Shown in pieces: positions 48,404 through 60,498 of a stretch of DNA of 64,000 nt. The notes beneath the pieces were generated by a model that did not search any database, was not told where the DNA came from, and saw only the letters and a list, made by a program, of their open reading frames with translations. How positions within the stretch are numbered: the first letter of the stretch is position 1; the number at the start of each line of letters is the position of its first letter. The translations under genes were made by a program, and so were the position numbers. The stretch is from Amorphochlora amoebiformis (lineage: Eukaryota > Cercozoa > Chlorarachniophyceae): assembly GCA_054601695.1 (NCBI GenBank), contig BAAHQB010000358.1:62001-126000 (forward strand). The letters are read 5' to 3'.

Positions 48404-48502
48404 TTTGCTTTTAGTATTATTCCTATTGCTATCCTAATTGTTGATATTATTATTATTCTGTATATAATAATATGCGCGCATTCAATGATAAAACGCATAT
48501 GT

Positions 48503-48548
<46 letters not shown>

Positions 48549-48983
48549 TATAAATGTACACATCTGCACATACCTATATAAATAATATTCATAGCTCCTC
48601 TTGGGGACCAAATCGCCTCCAGTATCGCCGCAAAGCACAAGAAAACAACGGCTCAGGTATAATATCACAGAAGATATATTCTCACTAGAGGTACATCTTA
48701 CTAAGATTCGTTACCAATAGAGGTATGTCATCACTAGATATTATATCTGCTGGGGGTGTGTTATGGAGGTATGTTGTCACTTGAAGTATGTTATATCTGG
48801 AAATATGCTATCAGTACAGGTATGTTATCACAAGAGATATATGATCACGAGTGGTCATTAGAGATATGTTTTCATATGTTATTTCTAGAGATGTGTTATT
48901 ATTAGATGTGTGTTATTATTAGAGATAGTTAACACTAGAGATATATTATCTCTAGAGATGTGTTATCACTCGAGATATCTATT

Positions 48984-49026
<43 letters not shown>

Positions 49027-49100
49027 GCATATACGTATGTGTGTGTATACTATATATTATATATACATATATGTACATTTACATATATATATGCACGCAC

Positions 49101-49177
<77 letters not shown>

Positions 49178-49292
49178 TGTGTATATACACACAAAGTCTA
49201 TTTAACACATGCAATTATACTTGTATATATTTACATATGAATATATATATATATAATATATATATATATACATATATATATATGCATATATA

Positions 49293-49339
<47 letters not shown>

Positions 49340-49770
49340 TATGCAAAATTAAAACCATAAGGTGCTTCTGCGTTGGGCTCTTCAAAACGGGGCGGGTGTT
49401 ATCCCGAGGTATGTGTTCGAACATACAATATACATACTATATATATATATATATATATATATGTAGGATAAATATAAATGTATGTATATGTATGTATAGA
49501 GATATGTACATATAATTTAGGTAGACTTGTAAACATCGTTTATATAAATATATATATGTATATATAAATATATATATATATATATGTGTGTATGTATGCA
49601 ACCCGAGGGTGGCCCGCTATCTCATAGTCTACCCAAGAGAAGGGCAGCAAAACTACACTAGGGCTAAGTTATTATGTTAATAGGAGCGGAAACCCAGGAA
49701 GAATTAAGGAGAATATTGAGCTTTTCGACTTCTTTCTCAATGAGGTGTATACATATGCATACATATATAC

Positions 49771-49802
<32 letters not shown>

Positions 49803-50653
49803 TTATATATATTTGTCTGTATATATTTCTATATATCTATTTATATGTATACATAATTTTTATACATATAAAAATATATATATATACACATATATATACA
49901 TATATACATGTGTATATATAAATAGATAGATAAATAAATATATATATATATATATACATGTGTACATATAAATAGATAGATATATATATATATATATATA
50001 ATATATACATAGGAAGAAATGGCAACCCTCAATAATATATACATAGGAAGAAATGGCAATCCTCAACTCTCTCAACGATCTAATCCAAAGCCCCAGCAAT
50101 CTTCGACCCCGGGTAATATTCACAGCATTAAGATGGAGAGAGATAGGCAAAATTGAATAACAAAAATAAGGGATAAAGGATAGAGACAGGGGAGGGAAGA
50201 GATGGTCGAGACAACATGAACAGATTTGAAGACAGAAATGAACCCTCTCGCCCTCAATTTTCTGTGTGTGCTTTGCAGTATGCTCTCAACAGATTTTGTA
50301 TATGATATCTACCTTCGGGCTCTCTCCCTTACCTCTTATAATATATATACATATATATATATATATGTATATTTACATACATATATATATATATAACACT
50401 TATTTATTTAATGTACATATGTACAAAATATATGTACGTTTATGCATAAAATTGCCAATTCTTTTCATTATGAACGTAGATATATGAGTGTATGTCATCA
50501 TATTAATTATACATATAAACAAGTATTAAGTCACATTTACAATACACGTGATATATATATATATGCAAGATATTACATGCGGCCATACCAATTTCACTGC
50601 ACCTACAAATATTCCCGTTATAATTATATCTACAATAGGATAAGATTTTACAC

Positions 50654-50689
<36 letters not shown>

Positions 50690-50834
50690 TATATATGAGA
50701 TACCGTGTGCATTTCATACATAGTTATCACATAGATGTTTGTGCATACACATATACACACACACATACACGTACAAATATACATATATACACATATATAC
50801 ACATACATACACACATATATACATTCACATATAC

Positions 50835-50865
<31 letters not shown>

Positions 50866-51200
50866 TGTTTAAAATAGACTCCCTCTATATTTGGTGGAAA
50901 GATCCCATCGTTGGTCGGGGAACCTAAAGACCCCTTCTTTATCGAAGAGGTGATCTCTGCAATATATACATGAGTTATAAGTGTAAAGCTATATGTGTAC
51001 AGATAATATATATATATATATATGTACATATATATATATATTATATATATAGATATATATACATGGTGTATATTAATATTTATATACTTAGAATAAATAT
51101 CTCTATGTGTATACATATATACATGATATAATATAAATATATATATATGTGTATATATATAGAGAGAGAGAGATGTGCGTACGCAACATAGTATATAATA

Positions 51201-51240
<40 letters not shown>

Positions 51241-51650
51241 TTGAACCTTTATATAATATAGAAATATATGTATCTACGAGAGAGTAGAGGGAGGAGAGGG
51301 GAGAGAGGAGAGAGGAGAAGAGAGGAGAGAGAACAGAGAGGAGAGAGAGGAGAGAGGAGAGAAGAGAGAGAAGAGAGGAGAGAAGAGAGAGAGGAGAGAG
51401 GAGAGAGGAGAGGAGAGAGGAGAGAGATAAATATATATATAAATATATGTAAATGTATTTACTTATTCGTAGGAGCAAACTCCACATGAATCAAGAGACC
51501 CCAGGTAAGCCCAGACCTCCCCTTCATATTACAAATCCTGCTTAAAAGTATTCGCGACCTAAAGTTAGGCTTAGTGTTAGAATCAAGTCTATATGTACAT
51601 ATACTCATACACACATATAAATATGTATGTTGACAATATATATTTTTATG

Positions 51651-51686
<36 letters not shown>

Positions 51687-51921
51687 CACATATATACATA
51701 TGTGTGTGTGTATATATGTGTATTTTATACAATATAGGTCTACTCAAACATCGTGTATACACTTAAATAATAGATAATACTTGTGACGTGTTCGTGGTAT
51801 GCATTATACAAATTTATATTTTGTAATATTTTTAATATCACTTCAAACAAACATTACAATTTAAGACATATTTTTTTTACACGCATATCCACATACTTAT
51901 ATTAACATACTTATGTATGTA

Positions 51922-51956
<35 letters not shown>

Positions 51957-51977
51957 CTATATATATATATATACATG

Positions 51978-52022
<45 letters not shown>

Positions 52023-52530
52023 TTATATATAATTTATGTGTGTATATTCATATATATATATATATATATGTAATAGATATTGATATGAACCTCCTTGATA
52101 TTTAATCGTTTGTTTCGCCTAGATCATTGGAGGCGACTTTCGTGAACCCAACGGATGATGAGTTGGAGGTAAAGTGGGTCAGCCATGAAGGGGTAATACA
52201 GCTGAAATCACATGTCCTTTTCTGTTGGTTCTTGGTTCCTTTTGTGTTCTGTACCCTCCCTTCCATCTAGCTATTTATCTGTTTTTCTGAGACTTTTATA
52301 TTTTCACTGTTGGCGTCCAAATACTTGGAAGACGATATGACCAATTTTCGTTCGTGATGTACAGAAGCGGGAACCAGTAGGAAGCATAGGGGCTAAAGAG
52401 GAGATTAGCCTGTCGACGTTCCACGGTCATACCTTCGAGGTGTTCAAGGGCGACGTACTGATTAAGGTGGGTATCGCCAAGCATGTATGTATGTAGTTAA
52501 GGATATGAACAAATGTACATATTATATATG

Positions 52531-52568
<38 letters not shown>

Positions 52569-52722
52569 AGAGTATGAGAAAATAAGTGTAGGCACGATGT
52601 ATTTGTATTTACACATTTGTATAAATCCGTTATACACAAAGACAATTTTTTGTATAAATGCATTAAATTTAAAAATGTACCGTAAGCGTGTATGTCTCAA
52701 AATTTATGTGTATTCATGATGT

Positions 52723-52760
<38 letters not shown>

Positions 52761-52844
52761 ATATATACATATATATATATGTATGTATGTGTTTCATACA
52801 CATACTATTTGTATACATATATATATATATATATATATTATAAA

Positions 52845-52880
<36 letters not shown>

Positions 52881-53112
52881 GTTTATACATATATACATTC
52901 ATATTCATGTACTTATATGTATAGATAATATATATATATATATATATGTATATATCTATATGTGCATGTATGTGTAAGTATAATTGCACATATACCCGTA
53001 CGTCTATACAAAATGACACACACATAAAACGAATATATGACGTATTCCAATATATAGGAATACATTTATATAAATATATATATATATCATATATATATAT
53101 ATATATATACAG

Positions 53113-53145
<33 letters not shown>

Positions 53146-53582
53146 CTTAGTCTTTCGAGATGAACGGAGAACTTGGAAGGGAGCAATCGTAAGAATTATC
53201 AACTACCATCATATGCTTATAAAACAACGTTTGATATTTGAACCTGTGTACTTACACGCATGAGTACTAATATGTCAATTACGTATGTAGATATTTATGT
53301 ATTAATATGTAATTGTATATATATATATATACATATATACATATATACAGTATATATCTATATATATATATATATATATATAATATGTGTATATATATAT
53401 GTATATATATGTGTGTATTTATAAACGTTCGTAAGATATAAAATGTATCACGTGTAAAGAAAAGGCGTGTAAATATATGTAAATGTATATGTGTTTACAC
53501 ACATGTAATAGAGTATATATATATATACATATATTACATATATACATTTAGTGTATGAATAAAAAGTGTATGTGTATATCTA

Positions 53583-53646
<64 letters not shown>

Positions 53647-53689
53647 GGACAGGTTCAATCTCGGGGAGGAGAATCACGATGACCTCTAA
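44935..53689 (+). CDS. Aldo-keto reductase with C-terminal VHL-beta-like extension, 19 exons, 395 aa
   Basis: Exons: 44935-44961, 45034-45090, 45241-45288, 45959-46071, 46340-46377, 46492-46556, 46771-46832, 47353-47442, 47952-48052, 48595-48656, 49362-49408, 49684-49744, 50047-50112, 50878-50949, 51473-51504, 52123-52192, 52365-52466, 53151-53188, 53653-53689 (TAA). Phases agree throughout. Family motifs: [47 protein letters not shown]...[35 protein letters not shown]. The catalytic tetrad is complete: Asp41, Tyr46, Lys71, His105, with the spacing of bacterial-type reductases. The enzyme should fold as a TIM barrel and reduce carbonyls with NADPH. After [10 protein letters not shown], about 110 extra residues follow; [17 protein letters not shown] and [14 protein letters not shown] resemble the VHL beta domain. 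The last two exons are less sure: reading through the donor at 53189 ends at TAA 53192. A strong acceptor at about 50279 (TGCTTTGCAG) could not be placed in frame. Confidence 0.88.
45540..45955. repeat. Intronic TA microsatellites
   Basis: The part of reductase intron 3 after 45320 is TA repeat with TG interruptions. The acceptor TTATCTCAG for exon 45959-46071 follows a TA run directly. Confidence 0.75.
46560..46735. repeat. Purine-rich intronic repeat with AGGGTTA units
   Basis: The intron between reductase exons 46492-46556 and 46771-46832 carries three imperfect copies of AGAGAACAATTCAGGGTTA followed by a GA-rich run. Confidence 0.75.
46860..47345. repeat. Intronic TA microsatellites
   Basis: Intron 7 of the reductase gene is TA repeat with CA/TG interruptions and a CGCGCG hexamer at about 47269-47275. 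No exon is seen. Confidence 0.75.
48660..48985. repeat. Degenerate repeat of TAGAGATATGTTATCAC type
   Basis: About 14 decayed units of roughly 17-25 bases built on GTTATCAC and TAGAGATATGTT fill the first half of reductase intron 10. A TA array follows. It differs in kind from the dinucleotide repeats of the other introns. Confidence 0.65.
48985..49340. repeat. TA array in reductase intron 10
   Basis: Near-pure (TA)n lies at 49102-49172 and 49293-49332. The acceptor of the next exon (AACCATAAG) lies just past it. Confidence 0.85.
50010..50065 (+). repeat. 34-base duplication covering a splice acceptor and exon start
   Basis: TACATAGGAAGAAATGGCAA occurs at 50007 and again at 50041. The second copy is the acceptor and first codons (Glu-Glu-Met-Ala) of reductase exon 50047-50112. 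The first copy offers an identical acceptor 34 bases upstream whose use would shift the frame. Confidence 0.8.
51277..51429 (+). repeat. GA-rich tract
   Basis: About 150 bases of (GAGAG)n/(GAGAA)n purine tract lie in the intron before reductase exon 51473-51504, 45 bases upstream of its acceptor. Confidence 0.9.
51600..52080. repeat. Intronic TA/TG microsatellites
   Basis: Reductase intron 15 contains a (TG)n run at 51669-51686, a plain AT-rich stretch at 51730-51900 and TA arrays at 51925-52060. No exon is seen. Confidence 0.75.
52500..53148. repeat. Intronic TA microsatellites
   Basis: Reductase intron 17 is mostly TA repeat; 52570-52720 is plain AT-rich sequence without splice signals. 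Confidence 0.75.
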
Positions 53690-54171
53690 TTTTCACCAAT
53701 GGCTCGCGGACAATACTGATACTTCATTCGGCCTTGAAATTTAAGATGCGAAATCATGAAATATACAAACACCGCTGAAACTAAGTTACCTATCAGATCT
53801 AGCTATTTGTATATATACTAGATATATAAGCGGCCCAAAAAGTTTTGCCGCAGGTACGTCCAGTTTCTCAACATACACTTTGAATTCATGAGTTAGTTAA
53901 TACCATATGAGTTAGAACTAGTAGAAGAATCTATACTTAATCTAGTCTAGTACTAGCAGTAGTTAATTGTAATTATAAGTCCGGTAGATCTTGGAGATAC
54001 TACGACTTGTGTAAATGATCTAGTATCATAGTTATCAGTTTTGATTTGTAATTATCACTTGTATCGTGACTCATGGTCTTACACACGGCAGGTTAATTAT
54101 TACCGTATATCATTGAATAATCATTGACTAGCAATGTTCAATGAGCATCATGATTCATGATCAATTCGCAG
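53690..54171. other. CTAG-rich spacer after the reductase gene
   Basis: About 480 bases carry no TA array; CTAG occurs about eight times and GATC several times between 53790 and 54140. A possible small exon (CGGCCCAAAAAGTTTTGCCG then CAG, at 53831-53853, donor GTACGT) could be an alternative 3' end of the reductase or belong to the unplaced exons that follow. Confidence 0.5.
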
Positions 54172-54633
54172 CCGATGCCTAACGGGCGGACAAAGAATCA
54201 GATCTACGTCGCGCTTGCCTGGTCCGGCGATCGGAGTGCTCTACAAAAGTATACATTGCATATATCTGTGTATGCTTTTGTTTGTGTGTCACATGATCGA
54301 GTGCTGACATGTATACTGAGATACAGGCACATACAACATATATACATATGTACGTGTACATTTTATATTATATATATGTCCGTACTATGATATATATACA
54401 TATATATATATATATGTATAAATATATATATATATATATTTATATATATGTATCTATATACATATGTATATATATATATATATATAAAGTGTAATGTGAA
54501 AACATGCAAACATACTATCACATGTAGATGTGTTATGTGAACATGTAATGGATATGTATGTGTAGACATACGATTATATACAATTTTTTTCACAGATCTC
54601 TGTGTGTGCTATTAAATATACTGGGATTTTTAG
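54172..54633 (+). CDS. Two unplaced candidate exons of an unknown plus-strand gene
   Basis: 54172-54248 (acceptor ATTCGCAG, donor GTATAC) and 54596-54633 (acceptor TTTTTTTCACAG, donor GTAATT) join in phase and read PMPNGRTKNQIYVALAWSGD, then RSALQ, then KSLCVLLNILGFL. The first island is GC-rich like true exons. No start, stop or further exons were found, and the enoyl-CoA hydratase gene begins on the other strand at 54962. They could be the end of a small gene, decayed exons, or alternative 3' exons of the reductase. No family was recognised. Confidence 0.28.
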
Positions 54634-54961
54634 GTAATTCTTACACACACAATACAATATTACATATATATATATATATACATACATATATATATATAAT
54701 ATTATTTTCATATATATATATATATGTATATATCTTTATATGTTTATTTTTTATATATATGTATAGATAGAATATACTCATGGTATACATATACACATAA
54801 ATAAATATATCTATAATATATACACATATATAAGTATATCTATAATTTATGGTTGTAAATATACTATATATATATATGTATGTATATCTACATGATATAA
54901 ACAACATATATGTATGTAGATATGTATATATACGGATAAACCTTAGAATTCATCTTGTACC

Positions 54962-55117
54962 TCAGTTGTCTTGAAATTCAGCCTCTCTCTTCTCAACAAA
55001 CGCTGCCATTCCCTCCTATACAATACACATATACATAGATATATGTACATTATATAATACTATATATGTACGTAAATATATGTATATATATGTTTGTACA
55101 CATGTATATAAATACAC

Positions 55118-55153
<36 letters not shown>

Positions 55154-55201
55154 TAGATATTATTGCATATGTAAGAATGTATGCATATGAATATACACAT
55201 A

Positions 55202-55237
<36 letters not shown>

Positions 55238-55706
55238 CTTTCTAATATATATGTGTTTTTGAATGTGTTATATGTATTTATATGTATATTCATATTTACG
55301 CAAACTATGTTAGATGAAATAATCTTGCCCCTTTTACAATATTGAAGTGATGAGTTCATTGTACATGTGTTGTGGGTCGCGTACATATATATATATATAT
55401 ATTTGCATATATATATAGTATTATATATTATATGTAAACTATAATGTATCTGTATACGTTTCACACACATATATATTTACATATATATATATATGTATGT
55501 ATGTGTATTGATATGTATATGTATATATATGTATATATGTGTATATATATGATACATACATATATGTAATATATATATATATATATATATATACATAATT
55601 ATATATATATATATATATATTTTATACATATATATATTCATATATATATATATATATTATATATTCATAAACATATTTATATTTATACGTACATGAAATA
55701 CTTTAA

Positions 55707-55746
<40 letters not shown>

Positions 55747-55839
55747 TTATATATATATACATATATATAAATATATATAGTATAGATATAATACTTAGGC
55801 ACGGAGAATGCACCTATATGTACATGTCTACAAATGCCC

Positions 55840-55880
<41 letters not shown>

Positions 55881-56343
55881 GTGTACAGTATGTATATAAA
55901 GGTATATAATGAGATTTTATAGGATAATAAATACACCTATATAAACATGTGCATAATATTGGAAGTGCAGCGGTATGATACCCCTAGTAGTCTCTGTTTG
56001 GTTGAGACCCATAGCTTTAGTATTAGATAGTACCCAAAGAGGCGATCTCCAGCAAAATTTCTCACCCCAGAGATATATCTTTTCTTAAGCGATCTCTAGC
56101 ATTGCTGCGAATGTGTTTCTACACTAGTATTGGATAGTACCCAATGAGGCGATCTCCAGCAACATTTCTCACCCCAGAAATATATCTTTTCTTAAGCGAT
56201 CTCTAGCATTGCTGCGAATGTGTTTCTATACTTATTCGATATCTACCCCATCGAGCTGCGTCCTCGCATACCAGGTAATACCTCAGATTTAACAATACAT
56301 ATATTTATATGCGTATAATATAATGTATACATACACACAATAT

Positions 56344-56381
<38 letters not shown>

Positions 56382-56672
56382 GTGTATATATATATATGTA
56401 GTACAACATATGCGCAAAGAAACCTTTTGATCCTTCGTTGCAAATGTGGAATGAAACACCCTTCGCTCGAATTGAACACCCTATTCAAAGAGTTGTTGAA
56501 ATGTCTTAGTCCTCAAGAGAGAATATGACAATAATTCAATGCTAACCCTAATACCTGCGTGAGAGTCGTGTCATAAGCAGCGTTGACGCATTCCTTAGCC
56601 ATAGCGACGATCGGTTTTGAGAAACCCGCAATATTGCTGGCTATCCTTTCCGATTCCTAAGGCATATATATG

Positions 56673-56716
<44 letters not shown>

Positions 56717-57081
56717 GGAGTGTGTATATGTACAATATAAATACATATTTGTATGTATATAATATATATATTATATATATATATATATGTATGTATAAAT
56801 ATACATACATATGTGTAAATATATATATATATATATATACACACAGTCTATCATTCTATGGCCCCCTCTTTCTCTTCCTTCCCTTGCCGGGGGACTTATT
56901 TGGTTAGTTTTCAGGTTGCACAGATAGAAGGTCTTCCTTGGGGACAACTTTGGCTACAAGCCCGGCTTTCTCCATATCTGAGTGGGTTATGGTTGGAGTA
57001 AAGGTTGGGATTAGGCTTAGGATCCTATGTGTGTATATGCGTATTATACATATTTTTATGTAGATTGTTAACAATAATCTA

Positions 57082-57114
<33 letters not shown>

Positions 57115-57255
57115 AATGTAAATATAAATAACAAGTATGTATATATATATACATGTATATATGTTTGTGTATATATACATATATATATATGGAATGCACA
57201 TAGATAAATACAAATATACTTCTATACATACATACATATATGTATATATATATAC

Positions 57256-57305
<50 letters not shown>

Positions 57306-57308
57306 CTC

Positions 57309-57345
<37 letters not shown>

Positions 57346-57975
57346 CATAGGAGTATATATATGGGCACATTCATAAATATATTTATATGTATATATATAA
57401 ATTTATATACATATATATATATTCATACGTCTATCTTCATAGATAATATATAAGTGTATATATATAATGTGAGATGTGTTTACACATAAAATATCAGCAC
57501 ATAATAATACATAAAAGCTAACCCTCTGCAGAAACCATCTCGCCTTCAAGAATCTGATTTACACACAAAACGTTGACTACGGAGGTTCAGATACCTGGAA
57601 TAAAAACAGATAGGTCTAGGCCAAAGTAGCTCTCCCCTTCTCTTCCTTGCTCTCTCTCGTCCTCCTTCTCTGTCTTACTTCTCTCCCTCTTCTCTGTCTA
57701 CATCTCTTCATGTCTTTCACCTAAGGGAAGGGATAGCTAGTTCGGGAATGTACATTGTGTATACCATAAGCATAGCCTTCGATTTACCCACGGAGCGAAC
57801 CAGTCTCTGGGTTCCACCCATACCTAAAATGCACATATGTATACGTAGTACCCGGATGAGACTATCTCTAGCAATCTGCGGGATCTTTTACCATATTATT
57901 GTCTATACTTCAATATTTATCGATACCTACTCATTGGGCTGTACCCTCTTATGTTAATTATATCATTGCTGTAGG

Positions 57976-58013
<38 letters not shown>

Positions 58014-58141
58014 TGTATTTACACTGAGTGCAATGTATATTATATAATATATATATATATATATATAATATATTTGTATATGTATATGTATATTTATATA
58101 TATTATATGCATATCTACAATACATATCTACATACACATAC

Positions 58142-58180
<39 letters not shown>

Positions 58181-58353
58181 CTATTGGTGTTTGTTCATGT
58201 GCTTGGAAATAGCGTTCAGATATTCAACATAAGGTATGCTATGTACCTGGGATTGTTCCAAGCTTGATCTCTGGCTGACCAAATTTCGCCTGAATGTGTC
58301 GTATAAGAATTTCTATATGTAAATTGTTTGTAAGGTGTATATATATATTATAT

Positions 58354-58400
<47 letters not shown>

Positions 58401-58907
58401 CACATGCACACATGTACAGTATAATATATAATATATATGTATATATTATATATATATATATATTCATATATATATATATATATATACTTATATAGATTCA
58501 AAATAATATAGTATTTAAATACATATTTTACCTACATAAGTACAAAATAACAAATTACTTGAATGCATAGTGTATCATGTTTTGTACAATGTCTATATAT
58601 TTTTACGGTGATGTACCCGTATGTATGTGTGTATATGTATAGAGGTGTATATAACTATATATATTATAGATATGCATACATACATACATACATACATTCA
58701 CAAATTCAATTCGAATATAAATATACATAAAGTTATATGTGTATATTTCCTATTGAATCTGATGTGCATATTGTATATAATACCAATATATGATACGTAT
58801 ATGTACACATATATATAGCATTCATTATTAATATGCATCACGTAGAATGTATGGTGTAGGTATATATATGCATTATATGTATCCATATATATATATATTT
58901 ATAGGTA

Positions 58908-58961
<54 letters not shown>

Positions 58962-59886
58962 TTATATATACATATATATATATTATATATATATATATAT
59001 TTGTCTTCATTTATAATATCTAATGGATAGATATCATGTATGTAGATGTACACATTTTCGCTAGCGATGATTATATCGCACATCATAGCGAGCTCACATC
59101 CCCCTCCTATACAATACAAAAATATATTTGAATATATATATATATATTTATATATATATATATTATATATAATACAATATACATACATGTATATATATAT
59201 ATATATTATACATATATTATATAATGATTATACGCATATATAATATATCTACTGATATATACATAAATTCATTACACCCTTACACTACATAAGTGTGTAC
59301 AAAGCTCTACAATTAATATAAATATGCATCTATATGTTTGATGTATAGAATATATACATGTACATATATGTATACATACATACATATGTGTATATATGTG
59401 TGTATATTATATATATATATATATATTGGATCTTAAGTTACCAAGCGCAAAGCCATTGACGGCTGCGATAATTGGTTTCTTAATCTGAGAAACCTACGTA
59501 TGTATTCAGGCACAAATTGAATTAGGTGAACGCCTTTTATTCCACTCTCCTTCTCTCTCCGGTATAATATACTTGAGTACCTATATATGTACGTACATAC
59601 CTGTATACATACATAAACACGTATATCGACTACGGCACACGTGAAGGTTTAGCGTAAATGACAACACTGATATACACAGTGATTTACATGTATATATATA
59701 GGTACACACAACCTGATCCCATCCTCCAAGCATTTCGTTAGAGAAGGTGTTGGGGTACGTTTGAGAGCTCATCTCCTTAATGTCAGCGCCCGCCGCGAAA
59801 GCCTTACCGCTAATGTAATCATGATATGTGTGGATGTATATTATCGATACATATACATGTTCATTATATGCATAAATATTTTATGA

Positions 59887-59935
<49 letters not shown>

Positions 59936-60085
59936 TTCATGTATGCAAATATGAATATTACTATGTATCGTACATGTAATGCAATTGGTATGTATATTTG
60001 AACCAAATGTATGTATTGTACAGGTTCATGTAATATATATCTATTTACATGTACACATTTATGTATACATGTATACATGCATGTA

Positions 60086-60140
<55 letters not shown>

Positions 60141-60152
60141 CCAATACATACA

Positions 60153-60188
<36 letters not shown>

Positions 60189-60214
60189 CATTCGTAACTA
60201 TATTTGTGGATTAT

Positions 60215-60259
<45 letters not shown>

Positions 60260-60428
60260 CATGGACATAAATACATATAGGTTATATATATATATATATA
60301 TATATATATCAATAGACAGATACAAATGCATATATATGTATATATATATATATACAAATATATCTATATATATATATATATGTATATGTAAATAAATATA
60401 TATACATATATATATATATGTATATAGG

Positions 60429-60498
<70 letters not shown>

